A stretch of DNA of 64,000 nt from contig OY986438.1 in the NCBI GenBank assembly GCA_963920525.1, forward strand, positions 51,843,753-51,907,752, given 5' to 3'. The stretch's first letter is position 1, and every line of letters begins with the position of its first letter. The notes below the pieces were generated by a model. That model made no database searches. It worked only from the letters and a program-made list of their open reading frames with translations, and had not been told where the DNA came from. The position numbers and the translations under genes were made by a program. This document shows, in pieces, positions 10,837 through 21,256 of this stretch. Source of the stretch: Dichetophora obliterata (lineage: Eukaryota > Arthropoda > Insecta > Diptera > Sciomyzidae).

Positions 10837-11809
10837 CTAAAAATACTCGGAATGAGTAAATTAAAAAAATATTTTTTAATTTTTTAACTGACCCTTAAGC
10901 TCAACCGACTATTATTTTGATCGATCCAATGTCTAATTGCTACACTTTGTGAACATTCTTGATAGTAAATCTTTTTCTTTGCTTTAGTTATCATAAATAT
11001 AAAAAAGTTTGCGTATCCAACTCACAGCCAATTTAACATCCGAAACTAACATCAAAATGAGATTTGTTAGATTATTCTTAGAAAATGAAAAATATTTCGT
11101 TTAGTTAGTTTCTGCTTTACAAATTGCTTTCAATTTAAAGCATCTGCTGGATGTTGTCTTTGAAAATTGCCAACAAAAATTGGTTTTGAAATAAAAATAT
11201 GGATAAATATTTGTAGAGCGATATAACAACTATAAATCCAGGTGACAAAACATCTTGATATCTATGCGTTCCCATACGAGGCGGAGCTACACACGTGCAG
11301 CTAACTTGCCAAAGTCGAAATATCTTGCTATCGTTGATGGCAGAAAACAAAAACAAAAAAAATCTGTCGGTCTGTTATACCGATAGATAGCTCTACGAAA
11401 ATTAAAAGGAAATGGATGAAAGCATGAATTTGGTTTAATGTAAAAGTTATAGCTGGAGTGCGAATGTAAGCGTTAAAACACAGTATCTTGGAATTCCATC
11501 ATATTTTTTTCATATTGAATAGCTCTTATAATTTCTTAAGATACAATATCAAGTGAAAAAAAACTTTAAAGATGATGAAAGAAAAACTTTTATCACTGTT
11601 ATCAAATCTTTTTAATCATTTTAACTCTAGCCAGACCTTTTTAAGTCATTTGCTATAACATTTGCATATAATATTTTTTATCCTTTGGCGAACATCTTAT
11701 ATAATCGTTCAGTCAATCGAGTGTAGCGAAACCAACGTTCCTTAGATATCCTGTACAATATCAATAGATTCAATCGAAATAGCGTGTTGATTTCTTTCCG
11801 AGGGGAGAA
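10837..11809. other. Interval without a supported gene
   Basis: Immediately upstream (minus strand) of the candidate exon lies a T-rich tract with a possible branch site. The rest is AT-rich. A frame on the minus strand at 11135-11356 has no recognisable domain and is not called. Confidence 0.4.
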
Positions 11810-12002
11810 GCATTGGCCGCATTCAGCGCAGACAACTGTTGTAAACTGTAATGGTAGCGCTACCTTAGTTCACGATGTTTTTCTCTGAATGTGTTGCTAC
11901 TCTACACGTCAGAAGTTAGATTCAATTTAAATTATTGGTAGTTAAACGAGCTATAGGTCAGATTTTTTTTTCTTCTTAATTTATTTAATATAAATTTAAA
12001 TT

Positions 12003-12212
12003 CCACACGCTCCTGATTTTGACAAAACAAAAGTTCTGCAGCAAGAGAAAAATTATAGGAGACGATACATGCTTGAAATGCTACACATTATTAACGTCCC
12101 TAAACAATTGAGATTGAATTTTAAGACTGACACGGACAATTGCGCTCACATCTACAGACACCTAATAAATAAAGAGCAAACAAATAAACAAAACATTATA
12201 AGACAAAACTAA
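12003..12212 (+). pseudogene. Penelope-like GIY-YIG endonuclease, C-terminal end
   Basis: The frame reads PHAPDFDKTKVLQQEKNYRR then RYMLEMLHIINVPKQLRLNF and KTDTDNCAHIYRHLI before a stop at 12210-12212. The pattern H-x-FD...KVL..E....RR..LEMLHI......N.KTD...L...Y is the C-terminal part of the GIY-YIG endonuclease that follows the reverse transcriptase in Penelope-like elements. No start codon belongs to this fragment: it is 5' truncated at the inverted arm. The reading frame is intact over its whole length. Confidence 0.7.
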
Positions 12213-12420
12213 CAATAATTAGTCATCAAAGTCCGTCGTCAAGTGTTGTTTACTTATGCTAGATGTTCTTATGTTTTTTGTCATATCGTTTCTCAAATGT
12301 TTTTTTAAAAAATCAATGTAAATTCAGTATATTTATTTAATTTTTGTAAGTTCATGTATTTTAAATTTTATGTTATGTGATTATATTGTAATTTGTAATT
12401 ATTGTATATATTTTAGTGTT

Positions 12421-12461
12421 TTCCCTGATGATGTTTTTCAACGAAAAACGAAATATTGGAA
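12421..12461 (+). ncRNA. Hammerhead-ribozyme-like motif 1
   Basis: The core CTGATGA (12425-12431) and GAAA (12450-12453) are present. Stem II is GTTTTTC/GAAAAAC (12433-12439 with 12443-12449), perfect, with loop AAC and one unpaired T before it. Stem I is TTCC/GGAA (12421-12424 with 12458-12461). Stem III is reduced to the palindrome ATAT (12453-12456), so cleavage (predicted after T12457) would need two molecules, as proposed for minimal hammerheads in Penelope-like elements. It follows a Penelope ORF end, where such ribozymes are known. Activity is inferred, not shown. Confidence 0.7.
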
Positions 12462-12838
12462 TTTAAATTTATATTAAATAAATTAAGAAGAAAAAAAAAA
12501 TCTGACCTATAGCTCGTTTAACTACCAATAATCTAATATAAAAAAGGTCAAAAATTTAATAAATTATTCAATTTAAATTTTATGTAAATTTAATTCAATT
12601 GCAAAAGTTTCTCACTTAAATTTGCTGCGTTCTTTCTGCGTTTATTAATTTAACAGCGTCAGTATTAGCATCTGACAGTGAAGCAAACAGTTGTGTTCAT
12701 GTAGCATAGAATTTGTTCGCTCGATTAAAAGGCGTTCGCTACTTTATCAGTCTTTGTTAGCGCTACCAAATTTGTACCATTCAGCGAATTTTTACACAAC
12801 AGTTGCTAACTGTTGTCTACGCTGAATGCGGCCATTGC

Positions 12839-13284
12839 TAAGCTGGCATATGATGGAAAATGTTTGTAATGTATTATTGCAAGAATCAATCCCTGATAAA
12901 TTTCTATCAAAAGCCATGAAGTACAATATTTTATTTGAGTAGGATTGAAACATAGATAGTTTATAAACGATGCAATTTCGACAACACTTGACAATCACAA
13001 TAAAAGTCAAACATTTTTGAGAACAGCTCATTCATATAGATTTCAAAGATGTGATATGAGACTGTAAATCAATTGAAGATTGAAAAAATTCAAGTAAAAT
13101 TATTTCAATCATTGAACAACATTTTGTCAACTTTTACACTTGATATTTTTATCACATGAAATATTGTTGTTGGAAATTGCACACAAGTAAAGCAACACTT
13201 ACCTGAGATACTTGATGGAAATTATTAGCAAATTGACAATAACAAGTAAAAAGCAGCTACAAATCTAGATACCACTGTTTATCA
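12839..13284. other. Interval without a supported gene
   Basis: AT-rich sequence between two transposons; no coding or repeat signal that I can support. Confidence 0.5.
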
Positions 13285-13292
13285 AACTGTCA

Positions 13293-14854
13293 CAGTGGCG
13301 TAGCTACGTGGGGGCAAAAGGATCTATCCCCCCTGTGCCTATGAAATTAATCAATTTTTTGAAAATTTACAAATTTTTACATAAATTCTTTGAATAAAAA
13401 TACATTTTGATTGCACTGCGTATTTATGATTTTTTTTTCTTTTCACTTAAATATGCCGAAAAAGGTACAAATACAAGAAAAAAAATCACTGCAACCAAGT
13501 AAAACAAGTAAATTACTAGTAACACCATTTTGAGATTGTATTTAAGTCTAATTGAATATAAGATGGAAGCTCTTCTAATCCTTAGAATACATAAATTTCC
13601 AATCGTCAGAATAAAGCTGTGGGATAGCTTTTAATTTTAAACTAAAAATTAAACCAAGCAGCACCAAGTTAAAATCCCTGGGCATTCCTACTTAAATTGT
13701 TTTAAAGAGCTTTTTATTTTATCAATTCCTATTTAATAAAAAACTGTCTAAGAATTCGATTATATAACGTTTAAACCAAGTTCTACTAGTCTTATAATCA
13801 TTATTGGTAAATTTAGATTGGTAGATCTGTCTAGATTTTCATAGATAAATTCAGTGCAATTTAGACAAGCAGATAGAATGTTTGAATTTTCTGTAAGCCA
13901 GATGTGGTTTACATTAATTATGTTATTATTTGTCATAAATTTATTCAATCTACTCAAAAAGAAGATCTCAAATATTTTATCGATAAAACTGAGCTTAGAA
14001 ATAGGTCTATAATTTGGAAAAAATCTTTGCTACCGCTTATGTAAATAGAGAGATCTGACCTGGTTTTTAATTTTTAGATGCTTATTTTCAGATATAAGGC
14101 TATCATTTAAAAAATTGAATTTCGAAAAAGTTTTCTTTAAGTGGGTGTTTCACTCTGAGTATTTTCTGTGATATTGTTGAATCGTCAATACAATTAGAAA
14201 AACTATAAAAAGTCTTAAGAAATCTTAATTTTTTTTTTATATAATCAAATAACATAAATAATACATTACAAATTAGTTGCAAGAACAGCACATGTTCAAC
14301 TGTCTATTTTCTCTACTTTTCTCCTTCATGGGCCTACAAACATTGGCCCAATGTCGATAATTTTGGGGAGTTTACACAAGATAATACTTTTAAAACAGTG
14401 AAGAATATATATTCTTTATGTTTGTAAAGAAGTGTTCCGACAGTTGGCAAGACAGTCGACAAAAATATAAAACTTACCAATAAGAAATTTGTTAAAACAA
14501 CTACGCCAAAGCATTGCAAATTTCGAGTAGTCCTGTTGAATATAGGTCAATGAATGACCAATTCAAAAACAGTACAGGTATGGTTTTGAATTTGAATATG
14601 TTTTATAAATGGTTGAAGTAAACTGCTATTACATATTAAAAATTTATAAATGGCTTAACAGACTGGCTGCCTTTGCTGTGCACAAACATATGCCCATTAA
14701 TAACGATAAAGTAGTCAAGGTGCTATCTGCAAAGCCAATATTAACTTTTTTATTGTTGGCCAGGAGCGCATAAGTATTAATATGTATGTATTTTTAAACA
14801 AAATTTATATTATTAATCGTTCCCCCCCTTTGGAAAATCCTAGCTACGCCACTG
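13293..14854. mobile_element. hAT element 2
   Basis: The ends are CAGTGGCGTAGCTA (13293-13306) and its reverse complement (14841-14854). Flanking 8-mers are AACTGTCA (13285-13292) and AGCTGTCA (14855-14862), a target-site duplication with one difference. No hAT transposase was found inside; the interior instead carries a LINE RT relic (13757-14030). It is a non-autonomous, internally replaced hAT copy. Confidence 0.8.
13757..14030 (-). pseudogene. LINE reverse transcriptase relic inside hAT
   Basis: On the minus strand from 14030: FFPNYRPISKLSFIDKIFEI then FFLSRLNKFMTNNNIINVNH and CTEFIYENLDRS. The NYRPIS-LS---KIFE block and the following helix are RT motif 1-2 of Jockey-type LINEs. Later motifs, including YADD, are absent. 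How it came into the hAT, by insertion or by capture before transposition, cannot be told. Confidence 0.75.
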
Positions 14855-14862
14855 AGCTGTCA

Positions 14863-16592
14863 TTTTCAATTATCATTTCCTAATTGGAAAAGCATAAAAT
14901 ATTTAGGAATGGCGGTTTACGAATAGCTGTATGGAAATAAAAACCAGGGTGCGCAGAGAAACCAAAATTGGCTCTTGCTCTAATGAATTTGCAATCAATT
15001 TATCATGTTCCAAAACATTCTCTAATTTTCCCACTCGTTCGTTTGCATGTTGAGCACTTGTGAGTAGGCTTAAGTCGTTATTGTGATAGGAGGAATTCGT
15101 GTTTTTTTTTATGAGGACTTCCGGAAGAGTGGGTATGTTCAGAAGAAATATTAGGGTTTAAAAAACGCAACTACCTTATACACTTGACTCCTCTAGGGGT
15201 CCTTTTATATGAAAAATTTTGGACATTCTTTTCTTTTTGTGTTTTTGTGGGGGGACACTTAGAAGAGCGGCAGATAGGGACCTGTTTTTTTTTTAAATGA
15301 TAGCGATAAAAAATAATAGGTCCTGTTGCTACATTTGAGCAATTTTAGGGGTCACAGACCCCAGTGTGACGCCTTTTTGGGGGTCAACATGCCAAATTTT
15401 TGTTAAATTTGCGTCCTTTAAGACAAAATCAATGAGTTATATTATTGCAAGATAATTTTGCAATACAGTTTATTTGAGAAGTGCAATAAGTGAACGAAAA
15501 CTTTTAAAGGGGAATGAAAGAGTTTTCCTCAGTTTGAAAATTTAACAAGAGAGTGCACATATTTTTAAAAAAAAGCTTTTATCGACTCGTTTTGTTGATT
15601 TCCTTAAGAGAAATATTACTTAATTTTGACGAAATTTAAGGAGTTTTTTAAGTAAGGATTGTGGAAAAATGGTTAGAAATATATTAGTAGATATTTTTTT
15701 AACACCAAAAACACCCCCCATAGGGTCCAAAAAGTAAAAGATATAAGTAATATACACAAATTTTTATATTCGGGCATTTGCGCTTGCCTGTTTGCGCGTT
15801 GAAAAGTATGCAAAAGTGTTGCCATGTTGCGGTAATAAGGACATAGGCAGCAACGAAATAGCTATTTGGCAGCGGATGCTGAAGCCAATTTCGGTCCAGT
15901 GGAACCAAAGGAGCTGGAGCGCAATTATTGACCCATTAAATTTATTTAACAGCTATAATATTTTTGTAACTTTATAATATTTTTTTCAATTCCATTTTAA
16001 GGAGTGCAACTCAACAGCTGTTCCCACGTTACCAGTTACAACAGCTAGTTCTCATCGCTAAGGCTAAAAAATAAAAACATATCTCTGAAATTCTATGGGC
16101 GAGAATCGCTTAAATGGATGTGTGTGACTGGGACCGCATCGTAACAATGGACGATGTCTTAGAAGAGTTATCAAAAACAATAAAAAATAAGACTTAACGT
16201 TTAAACATTTAAAACATTAAAAAACGTCTAAAAAGTTGAATAAATTAAGTTTTTTTTTTAAATGCATGTAGTTTCATCATATAAATAAAGAATTTTAATA
16301 TAAAATGGGCTTAAAAAATTTGGCATAAAACATCCCCACGGCTAAATCCTGGCTAAGGACCTAGTGCAGGATATCTCGAGTTTGGCTTAGTTGAAATAAA
16401 AAAAATGGTAAGAGTTAAAACCTAATGTGAGGGGCAATTAATTAGAAAACAAAACAAAAACAAGGCTTAGAATTTTATTACAAAAGCAATAAAAATAAAA
16501 AAGCAATAAAAACAAAAAAAATATTTACTCAAATATCACAATACTTACTTAAAAAACTACTAAAATTTCGAAAAAGTTAGGTAAAATGTTCC
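14863..16592. other. Interval without a supported gene
   Basis: About 1.7 kb. The stretch at 15780-15930 is less AT-rich than its surroundings but gives no splice-flanked exon I trust. A 27-codon frame at 16114-16197 (MDVCDWDRIVTMDDVLEELS...) is open with a stop, but has no recognisable relative. A short TTAA-type MITE starts at 16597. Confidence 0.4.
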
Positions 16593-16663
16593 TTAACACG
16601 AATCACCCTGAATGGTTTTTATATTTTCAGAATGACCTGTTAACGCAAACATAAAATGGTTTA

Positions 16664-16864
16664 TGTTATTTTTTTTATTTAATTTTTATTAATTATTTAA
16701 AAAATTGTTATACATTTACTGTGTTTTTAGAAAAAATAAACAAAAATTCCCCTGAAGATGTCGCCAAACAAGTGACGAAACGTCGGGAAAAAATTGAATT
16801 TTTATATTTTTTATATTAAAACTTGCAATTAAAAATTACTGGCCAAAAACCTCTACATAACTAA
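16664..16864 (+). mobile_element. Short Penelope-like insertion with 13-bp TSD
   Basis: A 201-bp insert is flanked by the exact direct repeat ATAAAATGGTTTA at 16651-16663 and 16865-16877. It contains a hammerhead-like motif (16747-16789) and AT-rich sequence after it, the same arrangement as the relic at 12421-12532. There is no coding sequence. It is read as a strongly 5'-truncated Penelope-like copy inserted into a MITE. Confidence 0.7.
16747..16789 (+). ncRNA. Hammerhead-ribozyme-like motif 2
   Basis: Stem I is TTCCC (16747-16751) with GGGAA (16785-16789). The core is CTGAAGA (16752-16758; position 7 is variable in hammerheads). Stem II is GTCGC/GTGAC (16760-16764 with 16772-16776, one G-T pair), loop CAAACAA, with one unpaired T before it. 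Then GAAA (16777-16780) and CGTC; stem III is reduced to the palindrome ACGT (16780-16783), and the predicted cut follows C16784. All three helices differ in sequence from motif 1 but keep pairing. Confidence 0.75.
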
Positions 16865-16945
16865 ATAAAATGGTTTAAACTAGAATAAGCACATTGTGTT
16901 TGTGTTTGCGTTGCCATATGGCAACGACAGGGTGTTTCAGGTTAA

Positions 16946-17249
16946 ATACAATCGCAAAAAGCTGACTGACTAATTTTTGCGACAAATTTTTTAAAATCTT
17001 CTTAGCCGAATGCCGAATTCAAGTTTCGCTCTCACGATCAGTAGACGGAAATCTTATACATTGAGTCACGTAAGAATCTAAATAGTTGTTGTTGATTAAC
17101 TGATATGTGTGACTCTGCAAAAAAGTGAACATCGAAGCAGACAATCAGGCTGTCATATCTGGGTAATTCACGATCCTGTTTCAAATGCCTACTAACTACA
17201 TTCACAAAAACAAAAAGCAATAATATGCATTTGCTATAACAAATGGATG
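16946..17249. other. Short interval, nothing supported
   Basis: AT-rich sequence; no coding or repeat signal beyond the inverted arm that starts at 17250. Confidence 0.4.
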
Positions 17250-18261
17250 TTGCATATCGTCACCTAAAATACAACAAGACGAGACACTTTTCATGATTTT
17301 ACAGGATAAGCAAAGAATTTTATCAAGCGTTTGTACTGAGGGCCTTTAGGATTTTTTAATAAAAACGTCGTTTTTTGCTGTAGTAGTGTAAAATTTTGCT
17401 GGAACATGTATTTTGAGGTGGGATGACATAACTTCCACGAAAATAAGGTCCATAGACATTATGTCCGTTTGAAGCAGACGTAATGTCCATGGACATCTAC
17501 TTCGCAAACGAACATAATGTCCAAATCAAAACGGACATAAAGTCCATACAAATTTGATTTGAAACAATTTTACTGAATACGTTACATATATCGAATTTTT
17601 CATGAAAAATATCAGCTTTATATGACAAAAACAACATTCCGTACAAGGGCAAATCTTTTTATCATAAAATAATAAATTGTTAGCGGGTCAGAATTCTGCT
17701 TGTCAAAGGTCTGTATTGTCAATTCTTTATAAAATACTGTTTGTCTAATTGTCCTTTATTTCAATATACTGTTTTTTAAAAATGTGACTTTAAAAAGTCT
17801 GCTCTCCATTTACAGCATTTTAACAGTATTTGAAATTTAAAATGATTTTTTTAAGATTAAATTATTTACCCTTGTACGGAAACTTATTATTTTAAGCTTA
17901 TTTACCTCAGTTGTTCTTAGTCCATATTTTGCAGAATTTTTTAACACAGTTTTTTATTAATGCAGAATTTTTTATACATAATTTCATACATTTGGAACGA
18001 ACTTTAATAAATACTTTAAATTAATGTATAAAAATTTAACAATTTGTATTAAAAATCTCGCAGTTTTCCAGTCTGAAAACGCCATAACGTCCATGGACAT
18101 TATGTCCGTTTGCGAAGTAGACATAATGTCCATGGACTTTGCCGTTTGCGAACATTATTTCATCCCACCGTATTTTGATACGGTGCATCATAATCAATTA
18201 AAAAGTTTTATTTGAATTTTTTGTTGTTTCGCCTTATTGCATTTTTGGTGACGATATGCAA
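17250..18261. repeat. Inverted pair flanking the foldback element
   Basis: TTGCATATCGTCACC (17250-17264) and the following AAAATACAACAAGACGA recur inverted at 18230-18261 with few mismatches. The pair lies about 135 bp and 60 bp outside the two TSD copies of the foldback at 17417-18169, so it could be the ends of an older element that was the target. Confidence 0.55.
17417..18169. mobile_element. MULE/Foldback-like palindromic element, 9-bp TSD
   Basis: It begins GGTGGGATGACATAA and ends with the inverted form (TCATCCCACC at 18169). GTATTTTGA flanks it at 17408-17416 and 18170-18178, an exact 9-bp target duplication, the size made by Mutator-like and Drosophila Foldback elements. The arms contain repeated, self-palindromic GGACATTATGTCC units joined by GTTTGCGAAGTAGACATAAT-like spacers. 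The inner part also folds: TTCCGTACAAGGGCAAAT near 17637 is inverted near 17866. It has no coding capacity. Confidence 0.85.
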
Positions 18262-19499
18262 ATCCAATAATATTGCTTGGAGCTTTTGTGAAGAATTGCT
18301 GTTGCACTTGCATTTGTTGCAGCTGTTTGCATTAAGTCTGTTTCCGTACTAGCTTCAAGTAAAGTTGGAGTAATAGAAAGTTACACCTTCTAAATGAGAA
18401 TATTTATCACAGAAATGACTTCAAGTAAGTTTCAAGCCCAAAAGCTGTCCACCCCTTTTTTGCATTAGAAAAAAATTAATTTTTGCTTGAAATTATTAGT
18501 TTAGTTTTATAAAAAACACTTTGTAAGAAAAATTTAAAACAATAATACTTGCATTTAATGGTAAGAATAATTTCTATTTTACAAGACAGTACAAAATATT
18601 AATCTTATAATTTGATGATGAACAGAGGCTCGTTCTTGTAAAAGAGTCGGCAAGTGTGTCGTTTAGTTTCAAAACGGTGTCTACTCCAAAAATTAAAAAA
18701 ATGGAAAAGTGATTGCATAATGTTTGGCGGATGAAAACACACATAAATCGTGTCATTTTATTTGTTTAGAAATTTATATTCCGTCAAAAATGATAAAAAA
18801 AACACACTTAGAAGCAAAAAATAAGATACGTACTTATTCTTAAAGGAAAGCTTAATAAATAAATGTAAATTTTTATTAAATTGTTTTATTAAATCGTTCT
18901 ATTTCAGTTGTTTGGTGTCAAAATAGTTCTATTCCATTTTAATTTAATTAGTTTAACTAAAACTATTGTGTTTATTTTATTGTGTTTTATAATATACGCT
19001 ACTAAAACAGAATACTTTTATAATATAAAAAACCTGGTTTAGATTTATGCGAACTTTAAAGTGTATTAGTTTTTCTCTATTTTCTGAAAAGTAACTATGA
19101 TGGAAAAGTCCTCGGTTTGTAACTAAACGACACAAGTTACCGATTTGTGTGAGGTCATGCTGTATCGATCCTTAGTTATCGATTTCATGAGAACTAATGT
19201 TTGTGTACGTTGAAATCGTTAAAAATTTGGTCCATGATGAATAAGAACACAAATCGAGAAGAAACGTTGCGAAATTGAGCCAAATGACAAGCAGCTGTTT
19301 ACTTGCATTTATTTTGTTTTATTTGTGCTAAAATTTTATAATAACGTGTGATTGATGTGTAATAATGCTTTCGGAAAAAATCAAGAATTATACATGTAAA
19401 TAATTTGACACTAAGTGATGTGTAACAAAACCTTAGCAAATATTTGCAACCGGGTACTTTCGCATAGCTCTTACAAATATTTTATTTGCTTAAATTTCC
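18262..19499. other. Interval without a supported gene
   Basis: AT-rich; a few long T or A runs. No domain-bearing frame and no clear repeat. Confidence 0.5.
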
Positions 19500-20500
19500 T
19501 TCTTTTTTACCCGACTATGGTGAAGCAAAAGAAGCGGTATATATATTTGACCGGTATGTATGTTTGTATGTTCATCTGTTCCACTCTCACTTTTAAACTA
19601 TTTAACATAATTTGACAAATGAGGTATCGTTGGAAGCGCTTTGATGATCTTGTGGTTATTGGATGTGTGATGTCATATTATATTAAGTAAAGCGCCTTCT
19701 AGAACTCATAAAGTCATGGGAAAAAAAATTTTAGTGACTTAAGCAAGAAAAGTTATGTGACCTAACATTAAAATGAATATGGTGCCCTCTAGAGGACAAA
19801 AAGTTAACTAAACCCTTAACTTCTAAACTACCCTAACTTCTAAGCTACTTATCATAATTTTACAAATGAGGCATCGTTGGAGCGTTTTGCTCTTCTGCTG
19901 GTTATAACTAGCTTATATTCCTTTAGGTTATGTGACGTCACTTTAAATTTAATATGGCGCCCTCTAGAGGACAGAAAGTTAACTAAACCACTAGCTTCTG
20001 AGCTGATAAGTAGCTTTTTTGAAAAATGATGTATTGTTGGAAGCGTTTTGATCGGCCGCTGGTTCTAAGCCATGTGACGTAACATAAAAATTTATATGGC
20101 CCTCTAGAGAACAAAAAGTCAATTAAACCCCGCAACTTCTGAAAAACTTATCATATTTTGACAAATGAAGTATCGTTGGACGCGTTTTCTCGTCCGCTGA
20201 TTGTAGGCTATGTGACGCCACATTTAATTGAATTGAAGTATTGTTGGAAGCGTTTTCTCGTCCGCAGATTATAGGCTATGTGACGAAGCAAAAATTGAAT
20301 GTGGCGCCTTCTATAGGATATAAAGTCATGAGCTAAAAAAATTTTTTAAGTGACATTATAAACATCTTTACTTATAATTTGATCATCAAACAACTGATTA
20401 GTAGTTATTTCTTTCGATTATATAAATATTATATCCCCAAATTAATTTAAATAAGAAATGAGTTAAAAAAACTAGAACCCGACTACTAAAAATCACACTA
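19500..20500 (+). repeat. Degenerate tandem-repeat element
   Basis: Blocks of the form GACAAATGAGGTATCGTTGG...GGCTATGTGACGTCAC...GGCGCCCTCTAGAGGACAAA, then AAAGTTAACTAAACC, recur about five times (starting near 19613, 19862, 20022, 20160 and 20226) with periods between about 65 and 250 as parts are lost. ACCCGACTA occurs near both borders (about 19508 and 20469) in the same orientation. The class is unknown; it could be the inner array of a Helitron-like element. Confidence 0.6.
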
Positions 20501-21256
20501 TAAATGGCATACTACAAAGCATATCTTCTGAACATCGCTACGCATTAGTATTAAATAAAATAAAATATATTATATGTAAGTTGTTTATTTAATAGATAAA
20601 ATATATTGAATTTTTTTACATAACAATTTCAGATGAGAATATTTTTTAGTTTCATACTTTTTAGAGCGTGCTTTTTAGCAGTCGGTTTTAGTCTTTTGAA
20701 CTAATTTTTTTATGTAAATGGGCATTCGTTTTAAATCACATTTACCTTTTTAAAACAAACAAAAATATTACTCTTTGTAAAGTTGAAGCTAGTTTCGAGT
20801 ACTTGTAATATGATAGTTCTTTTTCTCTCTGGATCTTAAAAAATGTGTAAGGAAACGCTTTCAAGTAACTTCAAATCAGTTTAATTGAAAAAAATATACG
20901 TGAAATAACATTAGGATTTCAAACATATTTCGACGAACAAAAAATTTTTGAAGTTGATTGTCAACAGCCTGTTGGACCACCTGTTTTCTGCTAAAGCAAA
21001 AAAGGATCAAAAAAGTGTAGAAGACTTATTACAAAAAAAAAAAAATTAATAAAAATATTAAAAAAATACAACTAAAACATAGGTTCTTTTTAAAATTGAT
21101 CGAAGTTTGTATATTTTTGATATTAAATTAAAAAAAAATTGTAAGCTAAATTTTGTACAAAATCAATAAATATTTCATAAGCGATAAATTTTTTTTTTCA
21201 CTTCAGTTAAAAATTTCGCACACATATTTCGCATCTATTTATAAAAATTTTGAGGT
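20501..21256. other. Interval without a supported gene
   Basis: Very AT-rich with homopolymer runs; nothing recognised. Confidence 0.5.

Larger units (their letters stand above)
11930..12532 (+). mobile_element. Penelope-like element relic with inverted end
   Basis: The order is: an inverted copy (about 11930-12005) of the element's own 3' end, the end of the GIY-YIG endonuclease ORF (12003-12212), a non-coding part, a hammerhead-like motif (12421-12461), and the 3' end (12458-12532) ending in GACCTATAGCTCGTTTAACT and ACCAATAAT. The two arms pair for about 75 bp with few differences. Penelope-like elements often show such inverted or partial terminal repeats. The reverse transcriptase part is missing. 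Confidence 0.7.
11810..12838. mobile_element. TIR element containing a Penelope-like relic
   Basis: TTGGCCGCATTCAGCG at about 11815-11830 is inverted at about 12820-12836, and the matching extends to roughly 30 bp (GACAAC and AGCA parts). A palindromic GGTAGCGCTACC occurs near each end, one copy slightly changed. Between them lies a second, inner inverted repeat and the Penelope-like segment. The transposon superfamily is unknown. Confidence 0.6.
16597..16941. mobile_element. piggyBac-type MITE (TTAA-flanked), interrupted
   Basis: CACGAATCACCCTGA begins the element after TTAA (16593-16596); the other end is CAGGGTGTTTCAGG before TTAA (16942-16945). A shorter copy with the same ends lies at 50913-51012. 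The inner part near 16880-16930 (GTTGCCATATGGCAACGACA) also matches that copy. TTAA targets are characteristic of piggyBac. It is split by the Penelope-like insertion at 16664-16864. Confidence 0.75.

Noticed and set aside
11135..11356. 73-codon minus frame
   Set aside because: No domain, no splice or start support, and unusual composition only over a short part.
15699..15908. 69-codon minus frame in a less AT-rich patch
   Set aside because: No recognisable protein; splice signals not convincing. Kept only as a note in the interval entry.
16114..16197. 27-codon plus frame starting MDVCDWDRIVTM
   Set aside because: Too short to support; no relative recognised.
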